From NCBI RefSeq assembly GCF_003350505.1, contig NZ_QQAY01000003.1:372001-436000 (forward strand): DNA of 64,000 nucleotides. Reading direction: 5' to 3'. Shown here in pieces: positions 9,506 through 18,595 of this stretch. The first letter of the stretch is position 1. The number at the start of each line of letters is the position of its first letter. A program made the translations under genes and the position numbers. The notes under the pieces are model-generated. The model made no database searches. It was not told the origin of the DNA and saw nothing but the letters and a program-made list of their open reading frames with translations. This stretch comes from Falsibacillus pallidus. GTDB taxonomy: Bacteria > Bacillota > Bacilli > Bacillales > DSM-25281.

Positions 9506-10117
9506 TTAAAAAATAAATGGCTGTCCTGCGGAGTATTTTTCATCTTCCAATACAAGGATTCCTTTTTCTTGAGGGGCATCAGGCAGAGCCAATTCCCTTG
9601 CTGAGCAAATCATCCCGCTTGATGGGACACCCCTTAATTCAGCATCCTTGATAATCATTCCGCTTGGCATTACAGCCCCAACTTTTGCTACTACCACTTT
9701 TTGTGCTTCATCGACATTCGGTGCACCACAGACGATTTGAAGCACTTCTCCGCTGCCTACATCCACTTTGCAGATATTCAATTTATCCGCGTTTGGATGT
9801 TTTTCTTTGGACTGAACATATCCGACAACAAATTTTGGAGAAAAGTCAGCTTCCAACTTATCTTCAAACCCATTTTTAGAAAGGGCATCATTGATAACAG
9901 CCAATTTTTCTTCATTCATTTCGACAGATCCGGACTCATTCAGTTCCAAGTATTGGGATGCGTTGAAAAGATTAAAACCAATCAATTCCTTGGATTCGCT
10001 GTTATTAATTTTTACGGCATCTCCTTTGCGCTCAAAGGAGTGAACCTCTCTTTCTGCATCACCTAAGACGATGATTAACGTATCGCCGATTCCTTCTTTA
10101 TTATAAAAAACGTTCAT
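9506..10117 (-). CDS. ytpR: YtpR, DUF4479 plus tRNA-binding (EMAP-II-like) domain protein
   Basis: 203 residues. The N-terminal half (1-90) is DUF4479-like; residues 95-200 are an OB-fold tRNA-binding domain like the N-terminus of PheT (VGYVQSKEKHPNADKLNICKV, IVCGAPNV, GMICSARELAL). No aminoacylation domain is present, so it is a free-standing tRNA/RNA-binding protein of unknown role. Starts 16 nt after ytpQ, with AGGAGG upstream of ATG 10117, so the two are cotranscribed. Confidence 0.92.
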   Translation of the reverse strand: MNVFYNKEGIGDTLIIVLGDAEREVHSFERKGDAVKINNSESKELIGFNLFNASQYLELNESGSVEMNEEKLAVINDALSKNGFEDKLEADFSPKFVVGYVQSKEKHPNADKLNICKVDVGSGEVLQIVCGAPNVDEAQKVVVAKVGAVMPSGMIIKDAELRGVPSSGMICSARELALPDAPQEKGILVLEDEKYSAGQPFIF

Positions 10118-10133
10118 GATCTCTTTTTCCTCC

Positions 10134-10934
10134 TTATTTTTTACGATTCTTTCCTAATATGAATATCGGGTCCAATTCGCCATTTTCATATAAAAATGAC
10201 AACGCGGTAATCGGAACAGTGCCAGCTGCGAAAAAGCTCATTGTCATTTGGGCCAGGATGTCATATCCTGTTTCATTGCGGATATCCCCAATGATTAATA
10301 CGTCCTGATGGGGAACAGCGAGAGTCATTTCCCCTTCCATTTTCTCAGACATGCCCTCGAGGAATGAAGCATTGAGAATCCTGCTTGCATCATATCCATC
10401 GTTTGTATTAAGGAAATAAAACTCATTCCCGGCAACGTTGTCAGATTTCATTTTCACAGGCAGGGATCGGACGTTGAAAAGAGCGGTTTCCTTGATATGC
10501 TCCTTGCTCCATCCTTCCTGAGCTGAAAACTCTTCATCAATCAGCCTGTAGGTATTCCCGAGATCCAAGGCGTAGTAGATTCGGGTTTCTGCAGTATGCT
10601 CGTCCGTGATAAAAGCTGTACCTTCGGAGCTTTCCATTGGAAACGAAGTGGAGCGGATGACAGGAAAGATATTCTTTTCTTTTCCTTTTCCTTCGGTTTT
10701 CGTGCCCATTACACCGAGGGCTTCGTTTACATAGTAAACAACTTCATCAATGGCTTTTTCTTTTTGCTCCTGCCACTTTGCCACGATTCCCGGCAAGGTG
10801 ATATTGATTCCTTTTTTTGTGTCCGTATTTTCTATGCGGAGCACTTCTTTTTCGCGGTCATATGTAAAAGTTCTATGCGGCGCTTCTAATCGTGCCTGCA
10901 ATTCTTTTTTCATTTTGATTGTGTCCATTTTCAT
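10134..10934 (-). CDS. ytpQ: YtpQ, DUF1444 family protein
   Basis: 266 residues; conserved in Bacillales with unknown function. Soluble, no signal peptide, with an N-terminal RNA/PRTase-like charged segment and a C-terminal [11 protein letters not shown] tail. The start at 10934 was chosen because AAGGAGGGG lies 7 nt upstream; the frame is open 13 codons further but that region contains the ribosome binding site. The length then matches B. subtilis YtpQ (about 269). Terminator upstream separates it from ytpP. Confidence 0.9.
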   Translation of the reverse strand: MKMDTIKMKKELQARLEAPHRTFTYDREKEVLRIENTDTKKGINITLPGIVAKWQEQKEKAIDEVVYYVNEALGVMGTKTEGKGKEKNIFPVIRSTSFPMESSEGTAFITDEHTAETRIYYALDLGNTYRLIDEEFSAQEGWSKEHIKETALFNVRSLPVKMKSDNVAGNEFYFLNTNDGYDASRILNASFLEGMSEKMEGEMTLAVPHQDVLIIGDIRNETGYDILAQMTMSFFAAGTVPITALSFLYENGELDPIFILGKNRKK

Positions 10935-11006
10935 TTTGACCCCTCCTTCTAGAGTAGGAGATTGAATTGCCATGTTTCATTTTACAATAAAACCCCCTGC
11001 AAGTAC

Positions 11007-11041
11007 AAAACGAGTTTACGGAAATTCCGCAAACTCGTTTT
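11007..11041. terminator. Terminator between ytpP and ytpQ
   Basis: AAAACGAGTTTaCGGAA and TTCCGcAAACTCGTTTT form a long stem with a 1-nt tolerance; T-run on both strands. Confidence 0.85.
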
Positions 11042-11055
11042 GAGTCACAACTAAA

Positions 11056-11367
11056 TTATAACCCTTTAATGAATGATTCGATTTCTTCTTTTGTTTTTCT
11101 GTCTTTGCTTACGAATCTTCCTGTTTCTTTTCCTTCGTTGAATGCAACGAAGCTTGGGATGCCGTATACGTCCAGTGCTGCGCATAGGTCTATGAATTGA
11201 TCTCTATCTACATAAACGAATGTGAATTCAGGAAAGTCTGCTTCTACTTCAGGTAGGAATGGGTCAATGAAACGGCAATCAGGACACCAGTCTGCAGAAA
11301 ACATAAAGATATGCTTTCCGGTATTTTTTAATTCCTCGAACTGTTCCATTCTTTGCAATTTTTCCAT
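11056..11367 (-). CDS. ytpP: Thioredoxin family protein YtpP
   Basis: 103 residues with the redox-active [11 protein letters not shown] motif (Cys near residues 28 and 31) and a cis-Pro in YGIPSFVAF (about 72). Likely a cytoplasmic dithiol reductase; the WCPDC centre differs from classical WCGPC, so its substrates may differ from TrxA. Starts 2 nt after the stop of the upstream membrane protein, with its TGGAGGC site inside that gene's end, so the two are translated as a pair. Confidence 0.92.
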   Translation of the reverse strand: MEKLQRMEQFEELKNTGKHIFMFSADWCPDCRFIDPFLPEVEADFPEFTFVYVDRDQFIDLCAALDVYGIPSFVAFNEGKETGRFVSKDRKTKEEIESFIKGL

Positions 11368-11369
11368 GT

Positions 11370-12386
11370 CTATTTGCCTCCAGTTTCTATCTTCATCTGG
11401 CCAAATTTAATCCAGCCGCGTTTCCTCATATATTCCGATAGTATCAGGCTGATGACTGCAGGTCCAATGATATGCAATAGCAGGACCTTGATTAATACTT
11501 CCATGGAAAAGCCCATAGTCGTGAATGCCATGATCTGCCCCACGAGGCCGCTCGTTCCCATCCCGGCACCTGCTGGATTGTTCTCCATCGGGAATAGCGT
11601 TGTACCAAAAGGAGCCAAAATGACTCCGGCAACAGTGGGTGGAACTAATATAAGCGGATGCCTCACAATATTAGGCACCTGAAGCATCGAAGTCCCAAGC
11701 CCCTGTGCGAGCAGACCGCCCATTTTATTTTCACGATAGCTGCTGACAGCAAATCCAATCATTTGCGCACTGCAGCCAATCGTTGCAGCACCTGCAGCAA
11801 TACCGCTTAGTCCAAGCATAAAAGCAATGGCCGCACTTGAGATCGGCGCAGTCAAGGCAAGCCCCATCAATAAGGCAACAAGGATTCCCATGATGATTGG
11901 CCTTTGCAGTGTCGCCCAGCTGATCCAGCTCCCGAACATCGTCATAAAATCAGCAATAAATGGTCCGATCAAGTAAGCAACTGAATACCCTGCAAGAATC
12001 GTGGCGAATGGCGTAACGATAATATCAATTTTTGTTTCCTTGCTGATTAGTTTACCGATTTCACAAGAAATTAATGCAGCCGCGTAACTGCCCGCAGGAC
12101 CTCCTAGTTCTGCACCTGCTGCTCCTGTTATGGCACCTGCAAAAATGACCAACGGCGGAGCACCCAGCCCGTAAGCAACAGCTACTCCAATGGCGGGACC
12201 CATCAAACCCATTGCCAATGTCCCCATATCTATGAAAAACGGCAGATGAAGCTGTTCGCCTATCGTTTTCATAATCAGTCCAATGATCAGCGAACTAAAC
12301 AATCCTAGTGCCATGTATCCGAGTGCATCAATTAAATAGGCCTTAACAGAAACATGAACGCCTTTTCTTTTAAGAAATTCTTTCAT
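11370..12386 (-). CDS. PTS_EIIC_2 family membrane protein
   Basis: 338 residues, almost wholly hydrophobic, with about 8-10 predicted membrane segments and Gly/Ala-rich loops ([34 protein letters not shown]). It resembles the PTS_EIIC_2 family (Pfam PF13303), which looks like a sugar phosphotransferase IIC channel but is found without IIA/IIB partners; none is present here. Start at 12386 has AGGGGG 6-7 nt upstream; the open frame runs 7 codons further. Forms an operon with ytpP. Substrate unknown. Confidence 0.88.
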   Translation of the reverse strand: MKEFLKRKGVHVSVKAYLIDALGYMALGLFSSLIIGLIMKTIGEQLHLPFFIDMGTLAMGLMGPAIGVAVAYGLGAPPLVIFAGAITGAAGAELGGPAGSYAAALISCEIGKLISKETKIDIIVTPFATILAGYSVAYLIGPFIADFMTMFGSWISWATLQRPIIMGILVALLMGLALTAPISSAAIAFMLGLSGIAAGAATIGCSAQMIGFAVSSYRENKMGGLLAQGLGTSMLQVPNIVRHPLILVPPTVAGVILAPFGTTLFPMENNPAGAGMGTSGLVGQIMAFTTMGFSMEVLIKVLLLHIIGPAVISLILSEYMRKRGWIKFGQMKIETGGK

Positions 12387-12496
12387 CCATATCCCCCTCA
12401 TAAACATCTTTTCAATTTACTAGTGTAAAGACAGTTGTATGTTTTGTCTAGACAAATATTACATTGTTCTTAAAGGTCGAAAGGACTTTTAGAAAG

Positions 12497-12541
12497 CAAA
12501 AAACGCTCGTGGGCATCCAAATAGAATGCCCACGGGCGTTT
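12497..12541 (-). terminator. Terminator after the lipoprotein gene
   Basis: AACGCCCGTGGGCAT and ATGCCCACGAGCGTTTTTT arms (one G:T) with T-run on the minus strand, directly after the stop codon. Confidence 0.85.
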
Positions 12542-13057
12542 TTACTTTTTATTTCGATATTCAGCGGAAGAAACGATTTCCATCATCATTTCTGCGGTGG
12601 AAGCAACCTTTCTTGTTTTTACTTCAGTCGTCATCTTGATGCCCCCGATGCCCGTACTGACCTCGTAGAGATCCTTCTTCACCTTATTGATGATAAGGAA
12701 GCCAAAGCGGCCATCGTCTTTATATGTTTTTGTTAGATATGGCGCCTCTCCCTGCCCGGTGCTCATCTTGTAGACAAGGTCGCTGTCTTCTGCTTCTTTT
12801 GTATTATAAAAAAGGATATAGATATTGGCACCTTTTTTTAGTATGACATTATTTGCGGTCTCTTTTTTGACAGACATCCCAAAAGGAAGATGGACTTTTA
12901 ATTCTTTCAGTTTTTCATCTGCCTCTTTCGGTTCTGCTTCAAAAGCCTTTTTCACCGAAGACGCAGCATCCTTCGATTGGTCTTTGATGGATGCACTGCA
13001 CCCCGCAGAAAAAAGGAGTACGGCTGAAATAATGGCAAATAGCAAGTTCTTTTTCAT
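12542..13057 (-). CDS. Predicted lipoprotein, function unknown
   Basis: 171 residues. Signal peptide of lipoprotein type: Lys-Lys, hydrophobic core LLFAIISAVLLF, lipobox-like SAGC with the modified Cys at residue 20. The mature part is charged, has no recognised catalytic motif, and ends in a region with KVASTAEMMMEIV. ATG 13057 follows GGGAGGAAG. It lies alone between terminators. Presumably membrane-anchored on the outer face; family not recognised. Confidence 0.85.
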   Translation of the reverse strand: MKKNLLFAIISAVLLFSAGCSASIKDQSKDAASSVKKAFEAEPKEADEKLKELKVHLPFGMSVKKETANNVILKKGANIYILFYNTKEAEDSDLVYKMSTGQGEAPYLTKTYKDDGRFGFLIINKVKKDLYEVSTGIGGIKMTTEVKTRKVASTAEMMMEIVSSAEYRNKK

Positions 13058-13139
13058 GATGGCTTCCTCCCATTAACTTGAAGCTTTATACATATGTTAC
13101 CCTTATATGTAAAATTTTTTCAAGCTATTGATGGAGAAT

Positions 13140-13658
13140 TTAAGATTTCATATGATAAAGGTACTGTCCGACAAGAAGCTTGAGGATATGTTCGAACATC
13201 TCATCCCTATTGACCAGCCCTCCTGAAAAGATGCCTACAGCTCCATTTCCTTTACCTACATCTTTCATTTGACAGAACTGATCCATGACCGGCCCCAATT
13301 CCAAACCGCCTCTCAGCTTTTCCGAAATTTCATTCGGCAGCAAAATCCTTGCTCCTCCTGCAACAATCGGCTTTTCATTTCCAAATGATAACGCTCCCCA
13401 ATTACACAAGAATAATCCGTTCTCTGTTTCCACTACACCGCCTTCAAGACCGATCCCTATATCAGCCCCGGCTACTTTCCTGGAAAATTCAGCCCTGTTG
13501 ATTGCTCCTTCAATTGTTTCCTTATCTGAAAACGGCTGGCTGCTAACGCCGGAGGGAGCATCAATGCTGACTACCTCGATATTCTCAAATTCATTTGAAA
13601 CGATATTTTTAACTGCATTCACCTTTGCCGGATTTTTTGATCCAATGGCAGCCTTCAC
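13140..13658 (-). CDS. DUF84 family inosine/xanthosine triphosphatase-like protein
   Basis: 172 residues from a GTG start. Resembles the YjjX/DUF84 family, house-cleaning NTP pyrophosphatases that hydrolyse ITP/XTP: N-terminal AAIGSKNPAKVNAVKN (about 3-18), the middle motif DIGIGLEGGV (about 64-73) and GNGAVGIFSGGLVNR (about 135). GTG 13658 follows AAGGAAGGTG; the frame is open 11 codons further, but those codons come from the spacer next to a palindromic repeat. Specificity not provable from sequence. Confidence 0.88.
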   Translation of the reverse strand: MKAAIGSKNPAKVNAVKNIVSNEFENIEVVSIDAPSGVSSQPFSDKETIEGAINRAEFSRKVAGADIGIGLEGGVVETENGLFLCNWGALSFGNEKPIVAGGARILLPNEISEKLRGGLELGPVMDQFCQMKDVGKGNGAVGIFSGGLVNRDEMFEHILKLLVGQYLYHMKS

Positions 13659-13681
13659 ATCGTACACCTTCCTTTTATGAC

Positions 13682-13794
13682 AAAAGCGCAAGCGCCTTGT
13701 TCAGCCCCGACCAGCATAAGACGGAACTCGAGGGAAATCCTGATTTCCGTAGAGGTACGGCTTATGACTCGAGGGGCTAGGCGCTGGAGCTGGA
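13682..13794. repeat. 113-bp palindromic repeat, copy A
   Basis: An imperfect inverted repeat: AGCGCCT / AGGCGCT, AGCCCC / GGGGCT, CATAAG / CTTATG and GGAAATC / GATTTCC pair in nested order around a 3-nt centre. The same 113 bp recur at 37548-37660 with four differences. It sits 24 bp upstream of the DUF84 start, between that gene and the ytoP terminator, so it may be transcribed in the DUF84 leader. No open frame or transposase is present; a miniature or REP-like element is the likeliest explanation. Confidence 0.9.
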
Positions 13795-13857
13795 TGCCGA
13801 TTAACTTTTATCAAAATTACTCATAAGGTAACATTTTATAATATCCTAGACAACATG

Positions 13858-13892
13858 GAAAAGAGGGGCTGCATGATGCGCATCCCCCCTTC
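13858..13892 (-). terminator. Terminator after ytoP
   Basis: Minus strand GGGGATGC, loop, GCAGCCCC with one mismatch, followed by TCTTTTCC. Confidence 0.65.
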
Positions 13893-13912
13893 TAAAATTG
13901 ATAATCTCAGCT

Positions 13913-14986
13913 TCAGCTATTCTGTCTGATTGACTCGACTGTTGTGCGGTCGCATGATTTGACTAATTTCACAAGAAGTTCTTTAGCAGCTGCATAATCA
14001 TCGATATGGATCATGGATGCATGTGTATGGATGTAGCGTGAACAAATTCCTACAACGGCACTCGGCACCCCATTATTGGATAAATGGACGCTTCCTGCAT
14101 CTGTACCGCCTTGTGAGACAAAATACTGATATGGAATTTTATTGGTTTCAGCCGTATCCAAGACGAATTCACGCATCCCTCTATGCGTCACCATTGAACG
14201 GTCTAAAATGCGAAGCAATGTTCCTTTGCCCAGCTGTCCAAATTCATTCTTATCCCCTGACATATCGTTTGCAGGACTTGCATCCATTGCGAAGAAAATA
14301 TCAGGGTTGATCATATTGGCAGCCGTTTTGGCTCCCCGCAGTCCGACTTCTTCCTGTACTGTCGCACCTGAATATAAGATATTTGGCAGTTTTTCATCTT
14401 TCAATTCTTTTAGCAGTTCAATGGATAAACCACAGCCATAGCGGTTATCCCATGCTTTTGCCAGGATTTTCTTTTCATTTGCCATTGGAGTGAAAGGGCA
14501 GATCGGGAGGATTGGCTGTCCTGGCTTGATGCCAATTTTTTGAGCATCCTTTCTATCATCTGCTCCGATATCAATCAGCATGTTTTTGATATCCATCGGC
14601 TTATTGCGCTGTTCATCTCCTAATAAATGTGGAGGAATGGATCCTATGACACCAATCACGGGGCCATTGTCTGTAATGATTTGGACCCTTTGAGCCAGCA
14701 ATACTTGACTCCACCAGCCGCCAAGTGTCTGAAAACGGATCATTCCATTCTCTGTAACGGAAGTCACCATGAATCCTACTTCATCCATATGGCCTGCTGC
14801 CATCACGACAGGGCCGTTCTCAATTCCCTTTTTCACCCCGAAAATGCTTCCAAGGCCATCTTGCACAATTTCATCTGAATATTTCTCAAGCTCTGAACGC
14901 ATGAATGCCCTTACTTGATGCTCATTCCCGGGAGCACCGGGCAGTTCAGTCAATGTTTTAAAAAGATCCAACGTTTCTTGATTCAT
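13913..14986 (-). CDS. ytoP: M42 family glutamyl aminopeptidase-like YtoP
   Basis: 357 residues. Cytoplasmic co-catalytic metal aminopeptidase of the M42 (TET-like) family. Visible ligands: His in [11 protein letters not shown] (about residue 65), Asp in AWDNRYGCG (about 178), the Glu pair in VQEEVGLRG (about 210-214), Asp in [10 protein letters not shown] (about 232) and His in [11 protein letters not shown] (about 318). ATG 14986 follows AAAGGAGAC. Alone between terminator and divergent ytzB. Confidence 0.94.
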   Translation of the reverse strand: MNQETLDLFKTLTELPGAPGNEHQVRAFMRSELEKYSDEIVQDGLGSIFGVKKGIENGPVVMAAGHMDEVGFMVTSVTENGMIRFQTLGGWWSQVLLAQRVQIITDNGPVIGVIGSIPPHLLGDEQRNKPMDIKNMLIDIGADDRKDAQKIGIKPGQPILPICPFTPMANEKKILAKAWDNRYGCGLSIELLKELKDEKLPNILYSGATVQEEVGLRGAKTAANMINPDIFFAMDASPANDMSGDKNEFGQLGKGTLLRILDRSMVTHRGMREFVLDTAETNKIPYQYFVSQGGTDAGSVHLSNNGVPSAVVGICSRYIHTHASMIHIDDYAAAKELLVKLVKSCDRTTVESIRQNS

Positions 14987-15171
14987 CTGAAAAGTCTCCT
15001 TTAAATGGATTCTATTATGTACCCTTTTATTTTACAGAACTTTCATTTCCGTTGCCACCTATGTGTCGTCGAATTCACAGTCAATTCCGAAAAATAAGTT
15101 GCTTCATTAGGTGTATTGAATATTTTTTAGTATAATTAAGATATCATTGAAATTGGCTGGAGGGTAAGAGG

Positions 15172-15483
15172 ATGAATTGGAAATCATTTGTCGCAGGGGC
15201 AGCCGCAGGAATCACAGCCGGCTTCCTCATGAATGAAGCAGTGAAAAGAAACGTATCCGTTTCTGCAGAAAGTGTCCTGGCAAAAGTTAAACGCGCTTTC
15301 AAAGAAGATGGGCCGATTGACGGGTCATGGATCCAAATGAAAGCAGAACCTTATCAAAAACATGCTATAAAAGCGGATGTTTACCGGGGCGGCATCTCCC
15401 GCCAGCGAAATGGACAGCTGCAGCAATTTGAATTTATCGCAGATGCCCACACAGGCACAGTGATTGATATTAAGCTGATTTAA
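15172..15483 (+). CDS. ytzB: YtzB, small PepSY-type protein
   Basis: 103 residues: N-terminal membrane or signal-like segment (FVAGAAAGITAGFLMNEAV) followed by a PepSY-like domain ending YQFEFIADAHTGTVIDIKLI-type strands (QQFEFIADAHTG). PepSY domains are thought to restrain peptidases; here it lies next to ytoP on the other strand, though any link is inference. ATG 15172 follows TGGAGGG. Confidence 0.85.
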   Translation: MNWKSFVAGAAAGITAGFLMNEAVKRNVSVSAESVLAKVKRAFKEDGPIDGSWIQMKAEPYQKHAIKADVYRGGISRQRNGQLQQFEFIADAHTGTVIDIKLI

Positions 15484-15485
15484 AT

Positions 15486-15528
15486 CAAAAGGCATTCTCC
15501 TCAACCTAGTGAGGGGAATGCCTTTTTT
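15486..15528. terminator. Terminator between ytzB and ytnP
   Basis: AAAAGGCATTCtCCTCA, loop, TGAGGgGAATGCCTTTTTT; convergent genes share it. Confidence 0.9.
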
Positions 15529-15547
15529 GCTCTCGAGAAATGAGTTA

Positions 15548-16393
15548 TCAGCGGTTACGTTTCACTTCATCTGCAATACTGCCGTCTTTCCCCCATTTAA
15601 CCGCTCTATAAATGGCGTCATGATAGAAGAAGAACCATGCCCCCTCCTCGATTCCTCCAGGGATCCATTTTTGCTTGGCTTCAATTGAATCCATTGGATA
15701 GTCATCGTAGGCAAGGACCCATAGGACGTTTTGATGGGCATGAGTAGGCATTAAATCAGCCATATGAACGAGCTTTTCTTCACCTGTTTCAATGACGATG
15801 ATGGAATGGCCGTCGCTATGCCCCCCTGTGTGGAACATTTTGAGGCCTTTTACGACTTCCATTTCTCCGTGGAAAGGAATGACTTGTTCTTGAATGGCTT
15901 CCCAATTTTCTTTCCAATATGTATTCCGGGAGCGTATATTCGGGTTCCTCATTTCATTCCATTCGACATCTGACGTATATATCAGGGCATTTGGAAAAGC
16001 GGAGACCATCTTTTCTCCTTCCCATTTTGTCAATCCGCATGCATGATCAAAATGCATATGTGTCATGCAAATGATATCGATGTCTGCAGGCGATAGATTT
16101 AATTCCTTTAATTCTTTTTCGAGCTGGGATTCTTCTGTAACCCCGTAGTTGCGCTTTTGTTTATCTGTAAGCTTTCCGGACCCGATGCCTGCTTCAATCA
16201 GGATATTCTTTCCTTCCAATTGTAAAAGAATAGGATCTGTCCTTAACTCAATCTGATTTTTTTCGTTTACGGGATATTTATTCTCCCAAAGCGGCTTAGG
16301 GACGACGCCGAACATGGCTCCTCCGTCCATATTTGTGACGCCTCCGTTTAGCCATGTCAATTTTACATTTCCAACCGTTAATGTTTCCATCAT
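15548..16393 (-). CDS. ytnP: YtnP, metallo-beta-lactamase-fold lactonase
   Basis: 281 residues with the metal motif [12 protein letters not shown] (HxHxDH, about residue 110-120), a downstream His (GGHSDGHS, about 193) and Asp ([12 protein letters not shown]). In B. subtilis YtnP hydrolyses lactone signals and interferes with Streptomyces signalling. Two adjacent ATGs follow AAAGGAGG; either may be used. Located just downstream of trmB on the same strand after a terminator. Confidence 0.92.
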   Translation of the reverse strand: MMETLTVGNVKLTWLNGGVTNMDGGAMFGVVPKPLWENKYPVNEKNQIELRTDPILLQLEGKNILIEAGIGSGKLTDKQKRNYGVTEESQLEKELKELNLSPADIDIICMTHMHFDHACGLTKWEGEKMVSAFPNALIYTSDVEWNEMRNPNIRSRNTYWKENWEAIQEQVIPFHGEMEVVKGLKMFHTGGHSDGHSIIVIETGEEKLVHMADLMPTHAHQNVLWVLAYDDYPMDSIEAKQKWIPGGIEEGAWFFFYHDAIYRAVKWGKDGSIADEVKRNR

Positions 16394-16442
16394 GCATTCC
16401 TCCTTTGTCCATAATCTATTTTAACAGAATTATCAATTATCA

Positions 16443-16480
16443 AAAAATAAAAGGAGTCCCCGCAGTCGGGAGACTCCTCC
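16443..16480 (-). terminator. Terminator after trmB
   Basis: GGAGTCtCC, loop, GGgGACTCC followed by TTTTATTTTTT on the minus strand. Confidence 0.85.
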
Positions 16481-16488
16481 ATAGATCA

Positions 16489-17133
16489 CTATTTATTTTG
16501 ATATCTCGCTTCGCTGCGGTAGATTCTTTGCCCTTTGGCCGAGAATTTTTCTTCGTACTCGGTCATGATATTGCCTTCATAGTCGCTTTTGTGCAGATCA
16601 AGACTGACGTAGGTCAACAGCAGGCCATACTCGGAAAAGCTTGTAAGGGAGTATTCAAAAAGCCCTTGGTTATCTGTCTTGAAATGGATCTCTCCACCAT
16701 CGACAAGGATGTCTTCGTAAATCTTCAGGAATGATTTATATGTCAGACGCCTTTTCGCATGTCTTGTCTTTGGCCATGGATCAGAGAAATTCAGATAGAC
16801 CCTGTCAACATCGCCTTTAGTGAAGTATTCTTTCAGGTCTTTTGCATTGACGTTCAACAGCTTCACATTCGTCAGCTCTTCCTCAATGATGCGGTCCAAA
16901 GCAGTCACAATGACGCTCTCAAACAATTCAATCCCAAGGTAATTTACATCAGGGTTTGCTTTTGCCATTTCTGTTACAAATCGCCCTTTTCCCGTACCTA
17001 CTTCAATATGGATCGGGTTGTCATTGCCGAAGATTTCGGACCATTTCCCACGGTGATCTTCTGGATTCGCTACTACATATTGAGGATTTTGCTCTATTTT
17101 ATCCTTTGCCCAAGGTTTATTTCGTACACGCAT
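16489..17133 (-). CDS. trmB: tRNA (guanine-N7-)-methyltransferase TrmB
   Basis: 214 residues; SAM-dependent enzyme that makes m7G46 in the tRNA variable loop. SAM-binding motif [10 protein letters not shown] (about 44-53), [10 protein letters not shown] (about 66) and the catalytic [15 protein letters not shown] motif (about 115-129). ATG 17133 follows GAGGTGTC. Normal length. Confidence 0.96.
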   Translation of the reverse strand: MRVRNKPWAKDKIEQNPQYVVANPEDHRGKWSEIFGNDNPIHIEVGTGKGRFVTEMAKANPDVNYLGIELFESVIVTALDRIIEEELTNVKLLNVNAKDLKEYFTKGDVDRVYLNFSDPWPKTRHAKRRLTYKSFLKIYEDILVDGGEIHFKTDNQGLFEYSLTSFSEYGLLLTYVSLDLHKSDYEGNIMTEYEEKFSAKGQRIYRSEARYQNK

Positions 17134-17289
17134 CTTGACACCTCATTTTCCTTTTTATCGTTGAAAACAATACCATGCTTATCCATTTCGCGCAAGTACT
17201 CTTAAAAATCCGACGATACGCGAGTATGAATAAATAAAAAAAGAATCCACAGAATAACCATGAATTCTTTTTTTGAAAGGAATGATTCG

Positions 17290-17568
17290 ATGTCACTGAC
17301 GTATGAACATCAAATGCAGATATTGAAAGATATATTAAGCAACCATCAGACAGATTGTTGCGGTTCGGTTTCAGAATGTGAGCAAGTGGAGCGTTTAGTG
17401 AAATCTTTAATGGCAAATACAGCTATTTCAGATAATATAAGGCCCGTTTTACAGCAAATTTATGATTATAGCCATAATGGCATAAGTGCACCCAATTTAA
17501 ATGATCATATCAATGGGTATCAAGAAAACCTCTCCCAATGGGTGAATGATATGAACAGCTACTCTTAA
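17290..17568 (+). CDS. ytzH: YtzH-like protein
   Basis: 92 residues, small, acidic, helical, with a CCGSVSE-type segment near residue 20. Conserved in Bacillus with unknown role. ATG 17290 follows AAAGGAATG; the frame is open 10 codons upstream but lacks a site. Its TAA overlaps the stop codon of convergent ytmP by four bases. Confidence 0.85.
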   Translation: MSLTYEHQMQILKDILSNHQTDCCGSVSECEQVERLVKSLMANTAISDNIRPVLQQIYDYSHNGISAPNLNDHINGYQENLSQWVNDMNSYS

Positions 17569-18341
17569 AGAATGGATTGCAGGTACTCAAGCCAGTGATT
17601 CATTTCATGGAAGCGTCCCTTGGCTTTATGCCATTGGATGGAAAGCAGGGTCTGGGAAACGACATACCATTTCATCCTGAGCTTCAGGCTGTCGGTCAAA
17701 GTCATTCCATACTGATTCAGCCAATCCTCCCATTTGTCCTCCGGGATGTACCAATATAGGAGCATTCCTATATCAATGGCAGGATCAGCGATCATCGCGC
17801 CGTCCCAATCGATCAGATACAGCTGGTTGCGGTCCGAAAGCAGCCAGTTGTTATGATTGACATCCCCATGGCATACCACATATTCATCGAACTGGATGAA
17901 CTCGATGTTTTCCTGCAGAAAAGAAATGGCTTCATTCACTTTAGGCAGTTTCAACAAATCAAAATCAAGTGTGGTCTCCACTTCAGCCAGCATCATTTCT
18001 GGTTCAAAACGGACTTTGCCAAGACGTTCAAGCATCGTCAGCAGTGGCTTGGAAATATGAATTTTATTTAATAGCTTTGCTACACGATCTTGCAGCATCT
18101 CATCAGGATCAAGTTCCCTCCCGCTCAGCCAATGCTGAGCAGTAATGACATCGCCGTTTTCCATCCGCTTGGTCCATACAAGCTTCGGAACGATTCCTTC
18201 TGCGGACAGCACAGCAAGGAATGGAGAGGAGTTACGCTTCAGAAAAAGCCGCTGCTCTTGATGCTTAGCAAAAAAAGCTTCTCCCGTTGCCCCCCCGGCG
18301 GGCACTATTTCCCAATCTTGATCGAATAAGTGTTCCAACAT
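17565..18341 (-). CDS. ytmP: YtmP, aminoglycoside phosphotransferase-like kinase
   Basis: 258 residues with the APH/choline-kinase fold: the catalytic loop VCHGDVNHNNWLL (about residue 155-167) and the metal motif LIDWDGAMIADPAIDIG (about 175-191). It probably phosphorylates a small hydroxyl-bearing metabolite; the substrate is unknown. ATG 18341 follows GAAGGTG. Separated from amyX upstream by about 250 bp with a hairpin. Confidence 0.9.
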   Translation of the reverse strand: MLEHLFDQDWEIVPAGGATGEAFFAKHQEQRLFLKRNSSPFLAVLSAEGIVPKLVWTKRMENGDVITAQHWLSGRELDPDEMLQDRVAKLLNKIHISKPLLTMLERLGKVRFEPEMMLAEVETTLDFDLLKLPKVNEAISFLQENIEFIQFDEYVVCHGDVNHNNWLLSDRNQLYLIDWDGAMIADPAIDIGMLLYWYIPEDKWEDWLNQYGMTLTDSLKLRMKWYVVSQTLLSIQWHKAKGRFHEMNHWLEYLQSIL

Positions 18342-18406
18342 GATTCACCTTCGTTTATGTTTCGTTGTAGGATGTGTGCTGAAAAAAATCATTCAAGAAA
18401 TCACAA

Positions 18407-18436
18407 AAAGTTGAAGTGCATTGCATTTCAACTTTG
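18407..18436 (-). terminator. Terminator downstream of amyX / small frame
   Basis: AAAGTTGAAaTGCA, TGCAcTTCAACTTTTT on the minus strand; ends transcripts coming from amyX. Confidence 0.75.
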
Positions 18437-18443
18437 AATCTAT

Positions 18444-18575
18444 TTAAAGTGGATAATTTATGAACTTAAAACTATCATATTCCATAAATTTTATCGTTTC
18501 TTCCCCATCTTCGTCAAGTTTACCCTTTTCAATTTCCTTCCGGACCGCATAAAGCTGCGGATTCCGCAGCTTCAT
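18444..18575 (-). CDS. Possible 43-residue protein after amyX
   Basis: An ATG-started frame ending just before the terminator, coding a charged peptide (begins MKLRNPQLYAVRKEIEKGK). Its start overlaps a perfect hairpin (AAGCTGCGG / CCGCAGCTT) and no clear Shine-Dalgarno site is visible, so it may be only the 3' untranslated region of amyX. Listed because composition looks protein-like. Confidence 0.25.
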   Translation of the reverse strand: MKLRNPQLYAVRKEIEKGKLDEDGEETIKFMEYDSFKFINYPL

Positions 18576-18595
18576 ACTACACACAATGTATAGCC

